A DNA stretch of 64,000 nt from Kappaphycus alvarezii (taxonomy: Eukaryota; Rhodophyta; Florideophyceae; Gigartinales; Solieriaceae): positions 124,001 to 188,000 of the forward strand of contig NADL03000523.1 of assembly GCA_002205965.3 (NCBI GenBank), read 5' to 3'. The notes under the pieces are model-generated. The model ran no database searches. It was not told the DNA's origin and was given only the letters and a program-made list of their open reading frames with translations. This document shows, in pieces, positions 40,911 to 54,420 of the stretch; the first letter of the stretch is position 1; each line of letters opens with the position of its first letter. Position numbers and translations under genes: made by a program.

Positions 40911-43900
40911 TTGAGCGAAAGTTTTTCTCCGAATTTTTCTCCTCATGTGCATCATTGAAGTTTCAATAAAGTTGAGAAGTAAGCAGAGTCAGTTGAAAAG
41001 CTTCGATGCGACTACTTTCCATCTTAGTGAGAGGATCCGCTGGAGTGGTAGTTCTGGGAATCCAAAACATCTTATCAACAGCACCATTTTGAAATTAGAA
41101 GCGAATACATCAACGTCTCCGGGGATAGATTTTCAATAAAATTCTTTTTTGCAGATGGAGAGGAAAATAAATCTTTCGGGTCAAGAAAAAGATGCAGCCC
41201 CACGACAATGTCCCCTAGTTCACAGTAAGCTCTTTCAACAGCATTCTCTTCATCAATAAATTCAGGAGCAGCAAATATTTAGACAGTGCGTATGCTTTTA
41301 ACAGGAAGCTTGGCTTTGCGTTAGATCCAAGACAACGCAAGATAATTTGAATCTTTCACATCTCTCCGACAAGAAGTCCCGTTATAAAACCGTGTTGACC
41401 CACAATAATCAATACAAAATGACTCAGCAAATACTAGAACTGTAAGTTGGTACTCCTTTGCATATGTTGATAATGAGCAGGCGATGGTAGTTCCAAGTTT
41501 CTTTAGCTTAGGTGAGACAGTGACCTGCTCGAAAATATGACTCAAATTTGGGCCAGTTGCTTTCTGTTGGAGATAGCTCGCAGGAAAAGAACGAAACGGA
41601 GATACCACAGTTCCAATCCAGCCGAGAGAGCTTTTTTTAAAAGCAAATGCTGATTTGTCAAACGATATGAGATTCTCCTCCGACTTTTTGCGTCGTTGCC
41701 TAGTAACATAGTACTCCATGACAGCTTTCAACTTTTCATTGACATCAGTTTCGATATTGTAATGGTCATTTTGCGTAGTGCTGATAACGAAGAATCGTTG
41801 CTTTCCAGGCTCACGGTTTACATCGCCAAACTTGAATCTCTTGTAAAATTCTTCAATAAACTTCTTAGCAAGATTTCTTTCGCCAGTTTATTTAAGAACA
41901 TCAAAAAAATTTGCTACTATGAGAACCAAACTTCAGTTTTCCTTTTTTAAGAGAAGCTACAGTACATGTGCAGAATAAAATAGGCCAGTATCTCTTATTA
42001 GGTTCTCAGACTGGTTTTGGCATTCTGCGTTGGCATTCACAAGACTATACGTCGCTGTTAATAGAAGCCAGGGTTGCGAAGATTTCATTCGCATTTCATT
42101 TCAGGGACTATCATAAAAACATCGCTGAACGTTATCTGTTTGAAGGAAGGATGACTTCACATCGGATTTGTACAGTGTCAAAGCATACAAAGATGTAATA
42201 GACTCAAGAATGCGGAGGCCTGTCGTTCGGCATGTAGCACAATTTTTTCAAATGATGTGCTTCAAATCACCTTAATTGCCGTGGGAGGCAACCCGTGCTT
42301 TAAGCTTGAGTGAGCCCTCGTCATTAAATTTCACATTGTAAAACGTGTTACAGCTTATTTTGTTCGCATCGACCGGAATCTAATCATACGGTACTGGTCT
42401 TATTGTTTTGAAAATGTCTACTCTTCTGCGTTATAGGTATTCGCCAAGTTTTATTGATCAAATCCTCTAGCTTGCTGTTTCCAGAAAGGTTTGCTCCAAA
42501 AATACTTTAAAATAGACAAAAGGGCTGCGCTCTCGGTGCTAGAAACTTGTAGTCTGTTAAAGGATTTCCAAAACTGGCCAGAAGTGATTCAGAAAAATTG
42601 CATACTTTTTTTGTCGTGTCAAAAGTCTTTTCTACTCGATTATAATAGTGGATCGTTAGAAGATGATCCTCTTATCCAGAATGAACAGTGTCAGAATAGA
42701 ATTACTCATAATTAATTATAAAGAGGCCAAAAATATAGAGATATTTTCTCTGACAGACGATAAAACATTAGAAGATTCAAGAGAAAATCGTCATTTTCTA
42801 ATAGTGTAACATGATTGATATCTTAAAAACTAGAAGAGGATCCGTCTTTGTAGTTATTTCTTCTATTGTTAGTCTAGATAAAGATTCTATACCATCATTT
42901 GCAAGTTTAGCAGAGCCATGGTCTGGCAGTGTCGATCGAGTATCCTTGAAAGCAGCTTTATTTTCTAGATTTCTTTTGCTGGGAACTATTATGGAGCGTG
43001 CTGCTAGATTCAAAGACAATATTGGCTTTAGAATTGGCCATTTGCCTCTCATATTATGTCATTTCTTCTCCTATATTTCAACCGTATCTTCAACGGCGAG
43101 AAGGGGTGCAGACCTTGATTTGGAGCGCTAGATACGAGCCAATTTTGCGAACAGCTCGAAATAGGTCACGGGCGGTGACAAAATCATCTGGTACCAAGTC
43201 GTTAGATGGACCAAATGATACAGTCTTGTTAAATCCTTTACCCAATTCAAAAGCGGACATAGTATCGTTACCATACAATTATTTGGAGATTGAAACGGCC
43301 TTTTAGGCAGAGAGCAAGGGATTATGCTCTACACCGGAGTCAGTCTTTAGACGAATAAAGATGCTTCGAATGACTTTATGCTTTGACTCTACTGCAATTT
43401 TAGAAAGTATTTGAGGTGAAATTGGTTGTACGCTTATGCCTATCTCTCCGATTAAAGCGCTTTATCGGTATGAATAGAGTCAGGGTATCAACATTGAGAT
43501 GCCTATCATGGCTCAGAGGCGACACAAGCTTCTTTGAGTGTAGAAAAACTCACATTATGAGAGGAAGATTATCTGTTTTTATGGTCTGTACAGTGTAGAA
43601 GGCGATTATCTTCCAGGTACAAATAATCAACGTGGACAATTTCATTGAATTTATTCATAAGCGAGCTAATACATACCTTGCGATTACGCTGCTAAACACA
43701 CGAAGAGCGGCAAGCCGTTCATTCGGCAATTTTTTGACATGTTTGATATTCAACTTCATCGTTCCATAGATTGTTGCGTTCGATAAGTAGCCTAAAATAT
43801 GTGAAATTAGAATGTCTATACACAATTTCGTGTAACCAATCGAATATCCTTATAGTCTCAGACCAAGTTGTTTCTTTAATTATCACGGCAGAAAGGCATA

Positions 43901-44740
43901 AAAGGGTGGACCGGAATTTACACGACGAAAGAGAACGGCCCAGCGCTTATGTGTGGAAGAAGGTTTTTATCCATAATTGAGATAGAATCACGCTTGTCGT
44001 CAACAATGGAGACAACAGCATTGCAGTTGATGTGCTCGGTATTTTCCCGGCTGGGGGCATTTGTTCTAAGGATTCTATGCAAGTGGCCGACAAGAACTAT
44101 ATGAGTGATTTTTCCAGGGTTTTCATTGTCTTATGTGGCAGTTATTACTATAGACCAAATCATGCGACAGGTACAGCGTGCATGTATACCTGTCCCATAT
44201 TGCCAATTACTGTGGCCTTTAATTGATTTTGGAATTGCGTCTAATCTTGGGTTTACTGGGAGCCCAAAATGATCAACTAGTAGATTCAGTTCGACAAGTC
44301 CAATTGAAGAATAAGGAGCACCTTCATTCAATAAAATTCCTTGTCAATATGAGTATGAAGTACAGAGTAAAGACCAAATAGCCTTGTCCACTTTAAAAGA
44401 AGCGATTTTTTTTCTATTTTTCTTATTGATGTCGTTAGTAGAGGTAGACTTATAATCAATTGAACCGGCTTGGTGCCGGAAGAAGCCATTACTGGGATTA
44501 TCGAATGATTTGAAGTGGGCTGGAAGAGAGAGCTCAGAGTTACGGTTTCATTTCCAGGGTACAAATTACCGCAAAGGTCACACTGTACTTCAGAAAAAGG
44601 TTCTGTCCTTTAAATTTGCCTTTGGAGTTACGGTTTCGATGACTATTTTCTTTAAAACGGGCAGAAATTTAGTTGGCCGTAATTTTGTCCTGATGAGAAT
44701 GTACTTTCTTGTCACATCGCTTAATTAAATATGAGATAGA

Positions 44741-44962
44741 TCAATAATTGATAGCACTCACAATTTCATCGCTCCTATACTGTACATTGAAATTGACATT
44801 AGATGGTACCGCTGCTGCGATTACAGAAATCTTTTCCGAATTGTCATTTGCGGAATTGGTCAATAGCGTTAAAGCAGTACTGATTTCTAGTAGCATATCC
44901 ATGATAGAGATGGAGTTGAACTTGGCCATTTGCACAGAAAAGTACGATTCGAAGCCCTTCAT
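44741..44962 (-). pseudogene. Copia gag (UBN2-like) fragment
   Basis: The 73-residue frame contains the stretch NDNSEKISVIAAAVPSNVNF followed by QYRSDEIVSAINY. This follows the UBN2 gag pattern in which an acidic DEEK run precedes a hydrophobic LL-SLP-S---F block. It is truncated on both sides by stops. It is the most 5' coding piece of the minus-strand Copia relic. Confidence 0.55.
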
Positions 44963-45389
44963 TGTTTCAGTACTGCTTCGTCGAGTATTCTTTAGTTGAT
45001 TAGAAGCACGTTAAGCCTCTTTGACGAATTTCAGTGCATCAATCTTTTATATATTATGCAAAAAAGGTAAGCAGCATCCTATTCAGCTACCTGCGCATAT
45101 GTAATACCTGATCAAAGATCCTTAGCGTGGCCATAAAGTTGTGAGTTTAGACAAGTAGCATGTAACGCAGAAGGAATTTTGTTGCTGTTAGAGTCGGGAA
45201 GATTATTTTGGAACGTTTGCCACAAGTTGACTACATTCTTGTATTCTTTTTGATCACCATTTCCATCTGTCCACGGTGGGGATTTTCAATCCAAAAAAAA
45301 CTTGGGTCGATAGTGCAGATTTGAATGTGGCGCTGTGCCTGCAACTAAGAATGCTATGATTTTTCAAGGTCTAACAGGTAGGTCTTATC

Positions 45390-45620
45390 ACGATAAAGTG
45401 TGAGACAGTGCACACAAAAGACAGTAGATGTTGTCTTCTTATCTGTACATTGACGAGAAGTGGGATTGTTGTATTTAGTAGTAATTTATAAAGCAGTAAT
45501 TAGACACCACTTCGTTGAAATAATCCAATTGTTTGCTAAAGTAAACGGCCTCAAGCTAAAATTCATCATTCTGTAGACGATCATAAACATGCTTAAGTTC
45601 ATAGCAGTATGTTCCCCTAA
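45390..45620 (-). repeat. 5' LTR of the second minus-strand Copia relic
   Basis: Direct repeat partner of 40,680-40,910. It lies about 430 bases before the gag relic in minus orientation. Confidence 0.55.
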
Positions 45621-48600
45621 CCAAAATGATTCTACTGGCCAAAACGTCATGCGTACTTCGAAACTATTCTTGAAATTCTTCTACCTAAAAAAGATCTTCA
45701 GATCTCACACCGTCTTCGCTTGATATTTTCCTTATATCTGACAATGTACTTGTTCCCCTCAACTCCGCTATGTTCACCTGATAATTGGTCAAAGCTTTGA
45801 CAAGGAATTTCAAATTTCTTTCTAAAACGTCCACGGTAATATATATACAACATCGCAGAGCATCAAGCCACGCTGGCGTTCAGTAATTTTGGACTTGTAC
45901 TCATTAGTTACACTCACATACTCGTCGTTGCCTGTAATGCCTCCTGAATATGATAGATATTCTACTAATCCAAAATTTTCTGATTACCGCCTACTCTCAT
46001 ATCACCAGCCTTCTTTTTTCTGATGAAAAGCTAAAATGAGGTCAACTCTCCCTGCAGATGTAAGCGCTGAAGAATGTTTTAATATATATCCAGCTTGGTT
46101 ATTTTTTTGTAGAATTTATCTTTAGTTTTGGTTAAGAAATTACATTTATGTCGAGTCATCGAAGTAAAACGTTATCTATTTTAGTATAGCCTTATTTTAC
46201 TGTACTCAATGCGAATCATTTTTCTTGGTTCAGTTGGAATGTTTTATCCAAAAGACAGCATTCATGGAAATTTTACTGCCAGCAACGAGTTGCCTGAATT
46301 TATGCTTCAACAAACAATTTATTAAAATTGTAATCCGAGTTATGATTTCAAAAATAACTACATTATTTATCCGAAATTTTAATAGAATATACCACTTTCC
46401 GTATAAATGGCCCTAGATTGTTAGAAATATATTGACAGCATATAATCTTGGAAAAAATCTCAGCAATCGGCTACTGTGAAATTTTGTTTTCTAATTATTA
46501 TTACATCAAGTCATGTACAAGGAAATGTATTTTTTTGTCAGTTTGTAATTATTCTCTCTTGGCTCCAGGTACTGTAATATTTTACAGTAACTGGCCATAA
46601 TTTCCCCAATCTTCAATGCTAAAATGTTGGTATAATCTACGCGCGGGTCAATGAGCCAACGGTAAACTCTTGAAGAGAAATATTGCGATGCTGTAGAACA
46701 ATGGAAGTATGTTCATTAATTTTTCCAATTATCTAATTCAAATCTTCCCAGTTTTATAAAAATATAGTTCCGACAGTCAAAGCTTTATCAACGAGCTCTT
46801 AAAGTTCGCCAAAAAGATCCAGACACACTCCCTTTGAAAATTGTATAGTGGCATCTGCCAGCGCTATTCGTAATGTAGATATTCTATCATCAATTGTAGA
46901 TACATTTCAAAAAATTCTCCGTATGTCGCACGCCACCAGCTGTGAAAATGAATCATATAAAAAAGGATGCCAGTGTTAATGCTGAAATTGCTGAAATTAG
47001 ATCTTCATTTTAAACCAATCAAAAGCACTGATGTCCACTTTACGTGTGAAATATTCAATAAAATATTCAAACCAGCGAGTTTATCTGTTATTTGTTGGCT
47101 TTCCAGGGCACAAAGAAGAACGAAACTTCATTTAACTGCGATTTTTTAGAATTTTTAGAATTAATCCAAAATTTAGAAATATCTCAATTCTTGTTGCAAG
47201 CGTACACTCAAAACATATAAACAAACCCAGTTGTATTTATTGAAACGTATCTGGTAAAATAAATGAGGTATTATAAGACCTTCAAGAGTAGTAGGAAACA
47301 ATAAAATAACCCTTAAACAATCCGATACACTTTAGTCTAAATCAGAGCATGACAAATATTTTCAAACTGGACAATGGAACTATATAAGGGATATTTGAAA
47401 GAGGGCTAAAAGTTTCTAAAAGGCTCTTAATGTGATGCACAAACAAAAAGTATGGGGAAAAAAGAAACGCTCTCCTTGACATTTAATATGTATAAAATGT
47501 ACCTACATCTATCGAATAACCCTTGTATAGCTTCTTTTCTTGAATGTGGAGCATTTTCCGGTGTTTTTCTAGTTTCCGAACAAAAAGAAAATTCGATATT
47601 ATTGCGCGAAACTACAATCGATCTCTAAATGACCTACCGGTGTCCAAAAACATTAATTAATGGTAATATTGAAGTCAAGATAAATCAAGTTGGATAAAAA
47701 GGAAAGGTTCAAATAATCTGAACATCTATGTAAGACAAGGAAAATGACATAAAAAAATGGGAAAATTACAGAAAAAAACAATTATTCAAATGGCGAACCT
47801 TTAATCAAAACAAAGCCTGCAAAATGTTTATGCGATTCAATAATAGTGCTAAGTAGCTATCATCATTAAAATCGTCATTAATCATATTGAAAAATTAATC
47901 CGACCAAATTGAAAATTTACTTTTTGTCTACAGTTTGAGTCATTGCTATCAAAGAAAAGGTAAATAAGTCTTTGTGGATTCAAAAATATCTAAAATATGT
48001 TTGGAAATGTATAAAACTGTTCATAGATTGTTGTTACATATCTGTAATGTACAAAGAGATTCCAAAAGGGGACGTGATAGAAAGAAGCATTTTCAAGCTA
48101 AAGCTGACAAATGGCAACTCCGCGACATCAAAACAATTTCTATCTCTCCCATTATCGATTGATTATACACCTCTTAGGATCGTTGAGTTGGTTCGTCCAG
48201 ACAATTTCTTTATAGAATGGTTGGATTTTTTCACATTAATGTCTAGTAAATATTTACTTTATTAGTCCAGTGAAATCTCTAAATATCAAGTATTGTATGG
48301 TACCTAATGTTTTTGATACTTTCTTTATTACATCATTTTGTGATCCAAATTATATTTGGAGACCCAGCTTTCAAAACTGAAAACTTTAAAAAGAATTCTT
48401 CTAAAAGAAATTTGTTTTCACACTTCTGTTATGCCATCTGTGTAAATATCATTTAAATGTGAGACACAATAATTTAAGATATATAAAATAACGTTTCAAA
48501 ATTTTCAGCCCGTTCCAAATTGTGCTAACTAATCTTTAGAAAGCTTCAGGTATTTAAATACAGTATGAAATTGAGGAAATCTTGTTCTTTGATCAAGTAA

Positions 48601-51600
48601 ATCTGCGACCAGTCATATTCAAAAATGTACAACTAGGGCTCTAAAAGATCTTCCAAAGATATAGTCAATCCTCATAAAGTGCTCATTGTCCGTGAAAAAA
48701 CCAAATCTCATCATGAAATGAAAATATGTAACTGATACTACAGCTTCTTTTGGATTTATTCTAAACGTTTTGATAGATTTATTCAGCCGATAGGTGGATG
48801 ACTTTCACCTCTCAACTTTGAAATAAGTCCCGACAAATATCCATAAATGAATCAATCGAATATATTCGCTATTCTTTCTCATCAAAATAGCTTAATTATA
48901 AAACAACAAAAGAAATTTATGCACTGGAAACAAGTATTGATATTGATACAAATCAAATCATTTGTATGATAATTAAACCACCTTTGAGGAAGATACATAT
49001 CTTTGTGAGAAAATTACCCCGCAAATCATTTAAAGATAAATCGTATGTAAATTTACGCAAACCATTGTTGGCGACTGGAATTAACGCTCCTTACATTTCA
49101 AAAGGCGAAAGATTTCGTTCCGGTCTACCTTGGCTATCTCGAACTAAACGAAGACCTATTTCAATTTGACCAGCTATAGGGATCAAGAAGTTGTTAGTGC
49201 AGGGCTGGAGTTTGATGGAAATCTGTGCTTTTCTTATACCATTCCTGGATTCATTTGCTACAGCCGCAGCCAAGTACTCATCAATCATTCCAGTCGAAAT
49301 CCTGTTGGATCCAAAAACCTAGCTGACTATTATATTACCCAATGAACATGTTTTTCATCCTGAAATTGACCAACGTTCTGCAATCCTATCCTTTTTCTAA
49401 CAATACTCTAGACTTACAAGTTTTGAGGCGAAAAAAAATGTTTAACAACGTTTTTTCGTGAAAAAATCAATGCTTTTATCAATCTTGTCTTCTTTTTTAA
49501 AGCGGGGGAGTTCAGGAGTCACAAAGCTTCATTTTTGGACTGTGGACCCAGCGTATCTGGGCTAACCTTGATTTCTCTGTTCCCCCTTGCCCTAGGAATT
49601 CTGAAGAATCACCTTTGGACTGCAAATAGACCGGAAAGAAGTCTGTTTAATTCTTTAGGATTTGGTACCTTTACGAGTTCCATTACTGTTACTCGAATGG
49701 TGTAATAGTTTTCTTTTAATGGGAACCAAGGGCCGCAATTGTAGATATCAAGCATACTCAAACTTCTACAGAGAAAGCTATATATCAATCCTCGTACAGA
49801 ACTAATTGCGACGTCATGGAAATAATTGAGAGACGAAAAACAAATGGTTGTCGAGCTACAGATTGAATGATTCTCTGAAACACTTTTTAGATGAATTGTA
49901 GTTTTGAAGCTATTCGTACAAAAGAGATGAGGTGTCTCAGCAAGGATCAGACAAGAACGCTAATCAAAGTGAAAAAATGAGACTTTCATAAATCGATTAC
50001 TTGTAACAAAACTAGGGTAGATACTAGATACGTTCGGTTTGGGTCGATTTTTATTTGATTTCGGCATAAAAGAAGACACTCATCGTGATTTAGATAGCAT
50101 GTCTGAGAGATTATAATAAAAACTGCTATTGCGCAACTATTTTGCGTGTAAAATTTTGATTGGCTCCAAATGCTAAATCTTGTGTGCATTATATATATTG
50201 CGGTCTAGAATGGCAGCAGTCCTGAAGTACATCATTCCTAGCCACGCACTTATTTGGCAACCATGAGGGGTATATTTGACGTATCGAAAGCAAATATTTT
50301 ACAAACTTATGTCTTCTTTGCAGTGAGGGTTTCCTAGGGCTGCGATACATCCAATTATAAAATTATGTAGACTTTATGCAAAAGATCCTCAATATCATCA
50401 AAATCGCCAACAGGTTATTACCTTGCAGCACAAAAAATGTATATTTATTTGAGAGTGTATCGTTTTTTATCAATTTGCGATACCTTTTACGCTTTTGAAT
50501 CGCTCGTTAGGGGCTATTGCAAGGATTTCATTATAATTGAGTACGGAAAAGGGTTATTATGATGATCCAAGTAGAAAAGAGTGTTTCTACATTTTTTTGC
50601 AAGAAATCGAGAACAAAGGGAACTTCATATTCTTGTTTACAAGGTCCTTATTCACTTCCAAATCTCCAGTTAAGGTGGCTATGTGGAAATTGGACATTTT
50701 CAATATTTTCGTAGACAAAGCAAAGGGAAACGATCCCTTTTGTTCTTTGATTAAACAAATTTCTCCGCAAGTCCCATTGATTGTGTCCTTCGCGCTTATC
50801 AGGGTTGTCATGCGAGCACTTTTTGACTTCTTACAAAATCTCGCCAAACATTTCCAGAGAAAATGAGTCTATGCACCAAGTCATAATTCGTCGATGTGTT
50901 TTCGGAGGATGACTTCGGTACATGATGCTTATAAATCTATATACATAGCTTCATCATTAGCTCACAGCCAAGTAATTATCTCACCGCAATATCAAAGTCA
51001 GTATTTCGACACATCATTTTCCATTCGCGATGGGAGATGAGAAAATCTGTTGCACGGGCCTATTCAAGCGCTTCCATTCTACTTTTTTTGATGTCACCCC
51101 TATTGATGCTAAGCATTCGTAGAGACCGAAAGTTACTCGTGATATTCTCCCGCTTCATTCCATCAGTATACCGTTGCTGCTTTAGTTCTTTCCACTTCTT
51201 CTGCATCAATATTCAGTATACCTTTTGTGTACTATCTTCAAATTAGAGTTCGCGGCGCAAATTTTATTTCTTTTTGCAGCGGTCTACTCTTTCTGTTAAT
51301 TAAGGTTTTTTACTGCTTCAGTTACCAATGAGAGAAATATGTTCATCTTTTTTGGAGTGTAACCTTGAGGATGACGAGTAACTGGAGTCCCTTGCCTTTT
51401 TCGTGTACGAACTTAGCGGCCTAGATTTCTCAAACTCTATACAATTAACCATCTGCATTTTTTTTCGCATCAATGTCTCATTTCCATCGATTCTTTTTGC
51501 CAAGCTATCAAACAAAGTAAGAAAAATTTCCATCAAGCCCTGCGCATTGTCCCCTTTTTGCTTTGACTTCTTTGGACACCTCATTCACAGTGGATGCCTC

Positions 51601-53429
51601 ACCCTCTGCAATAGCAACCAATTTAGGAAGTTCCTGTCCTTCTAGAGACGTAGTAGGCTAGATTGATTTGCCCACCCTTTTCAGAAATTTCTTTTTAGCG
51701 CTTGACTCGTATCCAGGAAACTAATCAATAATAATTGACTCTGAGAAGGAGATACTTTCGTGATTTCTTGGAATTATCAAACTAAGTATCTGGGCGACCG
51801 AAATAGCCACATTACGTCTCCATCATACCATCTTCGTTTCCACTCAACATTCGATTGACCTATTTTAGCTTATAATTTATTAGCATTAGGCTGTTTTTTT
51901 GCTTTTGAGGCCAAATAACACATTTTTCATGATTCTGCAATATTCTCAGAAAATAGCTATGTAGGGGAGGACCTTTTCACAGTTATCACACAGTCTCATA
52001 CTAACTACAGTTATGAAAAAAGAAACAGACGGGAATTCTTAGCATTTTGATATCGATGAATTTGGAGAGAGAAAGAATAATTTCTCTAACGACTACATAT
52101 TTCGCTACCCGGTATCTGCTTACGTAATCTCTTGATTTTACAAGAAACAAAATTTATAGCCAATTTATTGCCTCCCTTTTTTGTACAACCACATAAAGAG
52201 AGTTCGGACAGGAATAAAAGATACTACTTCAGGCTATAAACATACCTTACACAGCCAAAATGACTCATTTTGAGGGTTTTACTCAATTTTACTGTTTTCA
52301 GAGACAAATACCTTGTTTAAAAAGCTAATTACGGACTCGACCACGTAAAGTCTGTAATAAGTAACAGGTAATTTCCTCTCAATATAGCACGTTGTATAAA
52401 TGTTTTTAAATAGAAAAGTTCATAAGAGCTTCCACCGTCCTCAAACCAATAAGCTATGACACCTGTGGGCCAAGACTGCTTTTACTTAGAAAAGATCCCT
52501 ACGGAGTACAGCTGGGTAAAGCCGTCTCATTCTTACACAGGTCGTCCTTTTTTTGCGCTTGTTGAGTATTATTCAGTTCTATGAAATTGCCTTAGTAATC
52601 GATTTTATGAAGGCAACTCTCTTAAAATATTCTTATCTAATTATTTTAATTATTCAATCGTCAATTTTCATATGATCTCCTCTCTTATAGCTGCTTTTGC
52701 AGCCAGAAATTTCAAGAGAAAATATCAAGTCTTTATATATTACATCTATCTCTTCAATTTCCATTTTTACAAAATTTATAATCCTTCGTCTGTGATAACA
52801 CATATCAATTCAAAAATTCTATAATTTAAAATTACTGATTTCTTCTTTTTCTGATACAGAACATCTGGAGGTAGTCACGAATGGAGAACTTGTCTGTATG
52901 GCTAAGCGGAATTTTTCTTTAAATTTCCACTTCATATTCCATAGAATTTGTAGTATCTAAATTTATCATGGCGCCATTTTTCAATATACTGTTTTATGTT
53001 AAATACTAGCTGCTTATGAAACTACAGGAGTTAGAATATTACTCAATTTCTATGAAAAATGCCCCCTGAGGTACTAACAGGTCTGGTCCTTGCAAATACA
53101 AAAATAGGTAGCGACAATACCTTGGAAAAAGCCGGGTGTTGTAAAATGAGCTTTCCTTCAAACTGTATGAAATTAATTCTGTTTCAGATCATGTATCGGA
53201 TGAATATGTTTAGATTACATTTATTCCATTAGTTTGTACCGATGAATTATTTTTTTTACTTGATCAGTGCAATTATCCATTTTCTGTTCGAGTTGCAAAC
53301 CGGTGATAACAAGTTTCCTTTTCCTGGAATTCTCTTTAATCGGGATAAATTGCAAGGCAATTATATTCTCAGAGCCAATTATCATAAGAAAGAGGTACAG
53401 CTGCAAGCGAAAAGAGCGCGACTGAAGTA
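45621..53429. other. Very AT-rich stretch with no identifiable gene
   Basis: Nearly 8 kb with only short open frames. The longest are at 47,972-48,265 (+), 50,537-50,866 (+) and 51,318-51,584 (-). None carries a domain I recognise, and the 50.5-50.9 kb block is open on both strands. I see no LTR pair, tRNA or CRISPR-like array here. Confidence 0.45.
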
Positions 53430-54420
53430 TTTTTGTGGAGAAGAGAGCGGATAAGCAAAGAATGGGGTCGATGTGTTAGAAGTGAGTATATAAGGGGCAG
53501 AGTCTACTATATACGGCCAGGTACTAACGAAAATAACTGATTCCTAGGGAGAAAGCTGACTCCTACCTTTTAAGTTACTTCTATCTGTACTAGAAGTTTT
53601 CTCTCAACTTTTTTGCTTTCTCCAGGAGGAAGCAGTTTACTCGGCTTTTATCGAATTTTTGGCTCATCTCAAAGTCTCAAAAAAGCAGACTAAATACCAT
53701 AAAATGAATTAAAAGGGATCTTGTGGATGAAAAAGAATAACAGTGGATACTATCAAGATACATGGGTACATATCCATCTTATAATTTTTTTCCTGGAGAT
53801 CAGAGCCAAAAATTCCTCTGAAATATCCGTATTGTAAATGTTTCTTTACAAGTTCTGTCTAAAGACCCAGAATCATAGATGAACTCCTCGAACTTATCAA
53901 GATCCTCCAAAACCTCTGCAAGACCATCATTATCCGCTCCATCTGTTACAGGAGAGTCTATTATTACTATTCCACCCTTATGCCCCCCTTATTCCTCCTT
54001 TTACACAAATAACTGTAATAGACACACCTAATATTCCTCATTCTTCGAGCCCGTCACATCAGACTTAGAATACTCCAGCTACACTGTTTTGTATTTCTCT
54101 TATTTCCCAATTGCTTCTTTTTTCTCCTCAAAAGAAGTTATGGTACACTTACTCTCTACCGAGTTCTTCCATTCCTCTGCAATAGTCTTCGTTGCCAATT
54201 GGCTCATTGACCACCAAAGCCAGGCCGTTGATGGGACAGCGGGCACTTAATGACCTGTCGATAATTGACGACTGGCGGAGGTTGAGCATATTGAGGAAGA
54301 ATTTTTTGAGCCGATAGAGTGATTGAAAGCAGATGTTTTGCTTCAACGGCGTTGTTATCGAATTTCAAATAGGGTAATGTCTTCAGAAGTTTTCATGGCC
54401 TCGGGCGATTTAAAACTTTC
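53430..54420 (-). mobile_element. Long LTR-like unit, copy E
   Basis: The left part, 53,430 to about 53,720, matches the shared promoter/R/U5 segment of the LTR family (TATAAGGGGCAGAGTCTAC, AGGAGGAAGCAGTTTACTCGGC, CTAAATACCATAAAATG). An internal deletion relative to the Ty3/gypsy LTR lies near 53,480. To the right is the N-terminal part of the acidic ORF family from ATG 54,289 down to about 54,149: FFLNMLNLRQSS and PINGLALVVNEP align with the start of copies C and D. The acidic middle is not open. Confidence 0.55.

Larger units (their letters stand above)
40680..45620 (-). mobile_element. LTR-flanked Copia relic, minus strand (second)
   Basis: Repeats at about 40,680-40,910 and 45,390-45,620 share ordered blocks: AGCAGTAAT-GACRCCACTT, CTAAAGTAAAC and AAATTCATCAT-CTGTAGA-GATCATAAA. 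They flank 4.5 kb. On the minus strand a gag fragment lies at 44,741-44,962. A protease-like block (ILLNEGAPYSSIGLVELN) lies at about 44,200-44,340, and a gag-pre-integrase block at about 43,660-43,790 (LNIKHVKKLPNE...LRVFSS). The order and orientation are those of Ty1/copia. RT was not found in the 41-43 kb part, where the frames at 41,321-41,731 and 42,798-43,052 remain unassigned. Confidence 0.6.

Noticed and set aside
50537..50866. 109-codon plus frame overlapping an 86-codon minus frame
   Set aside because: Both strands are open, no domain is recognisable and the region is AT-rich; not supported as a gene.
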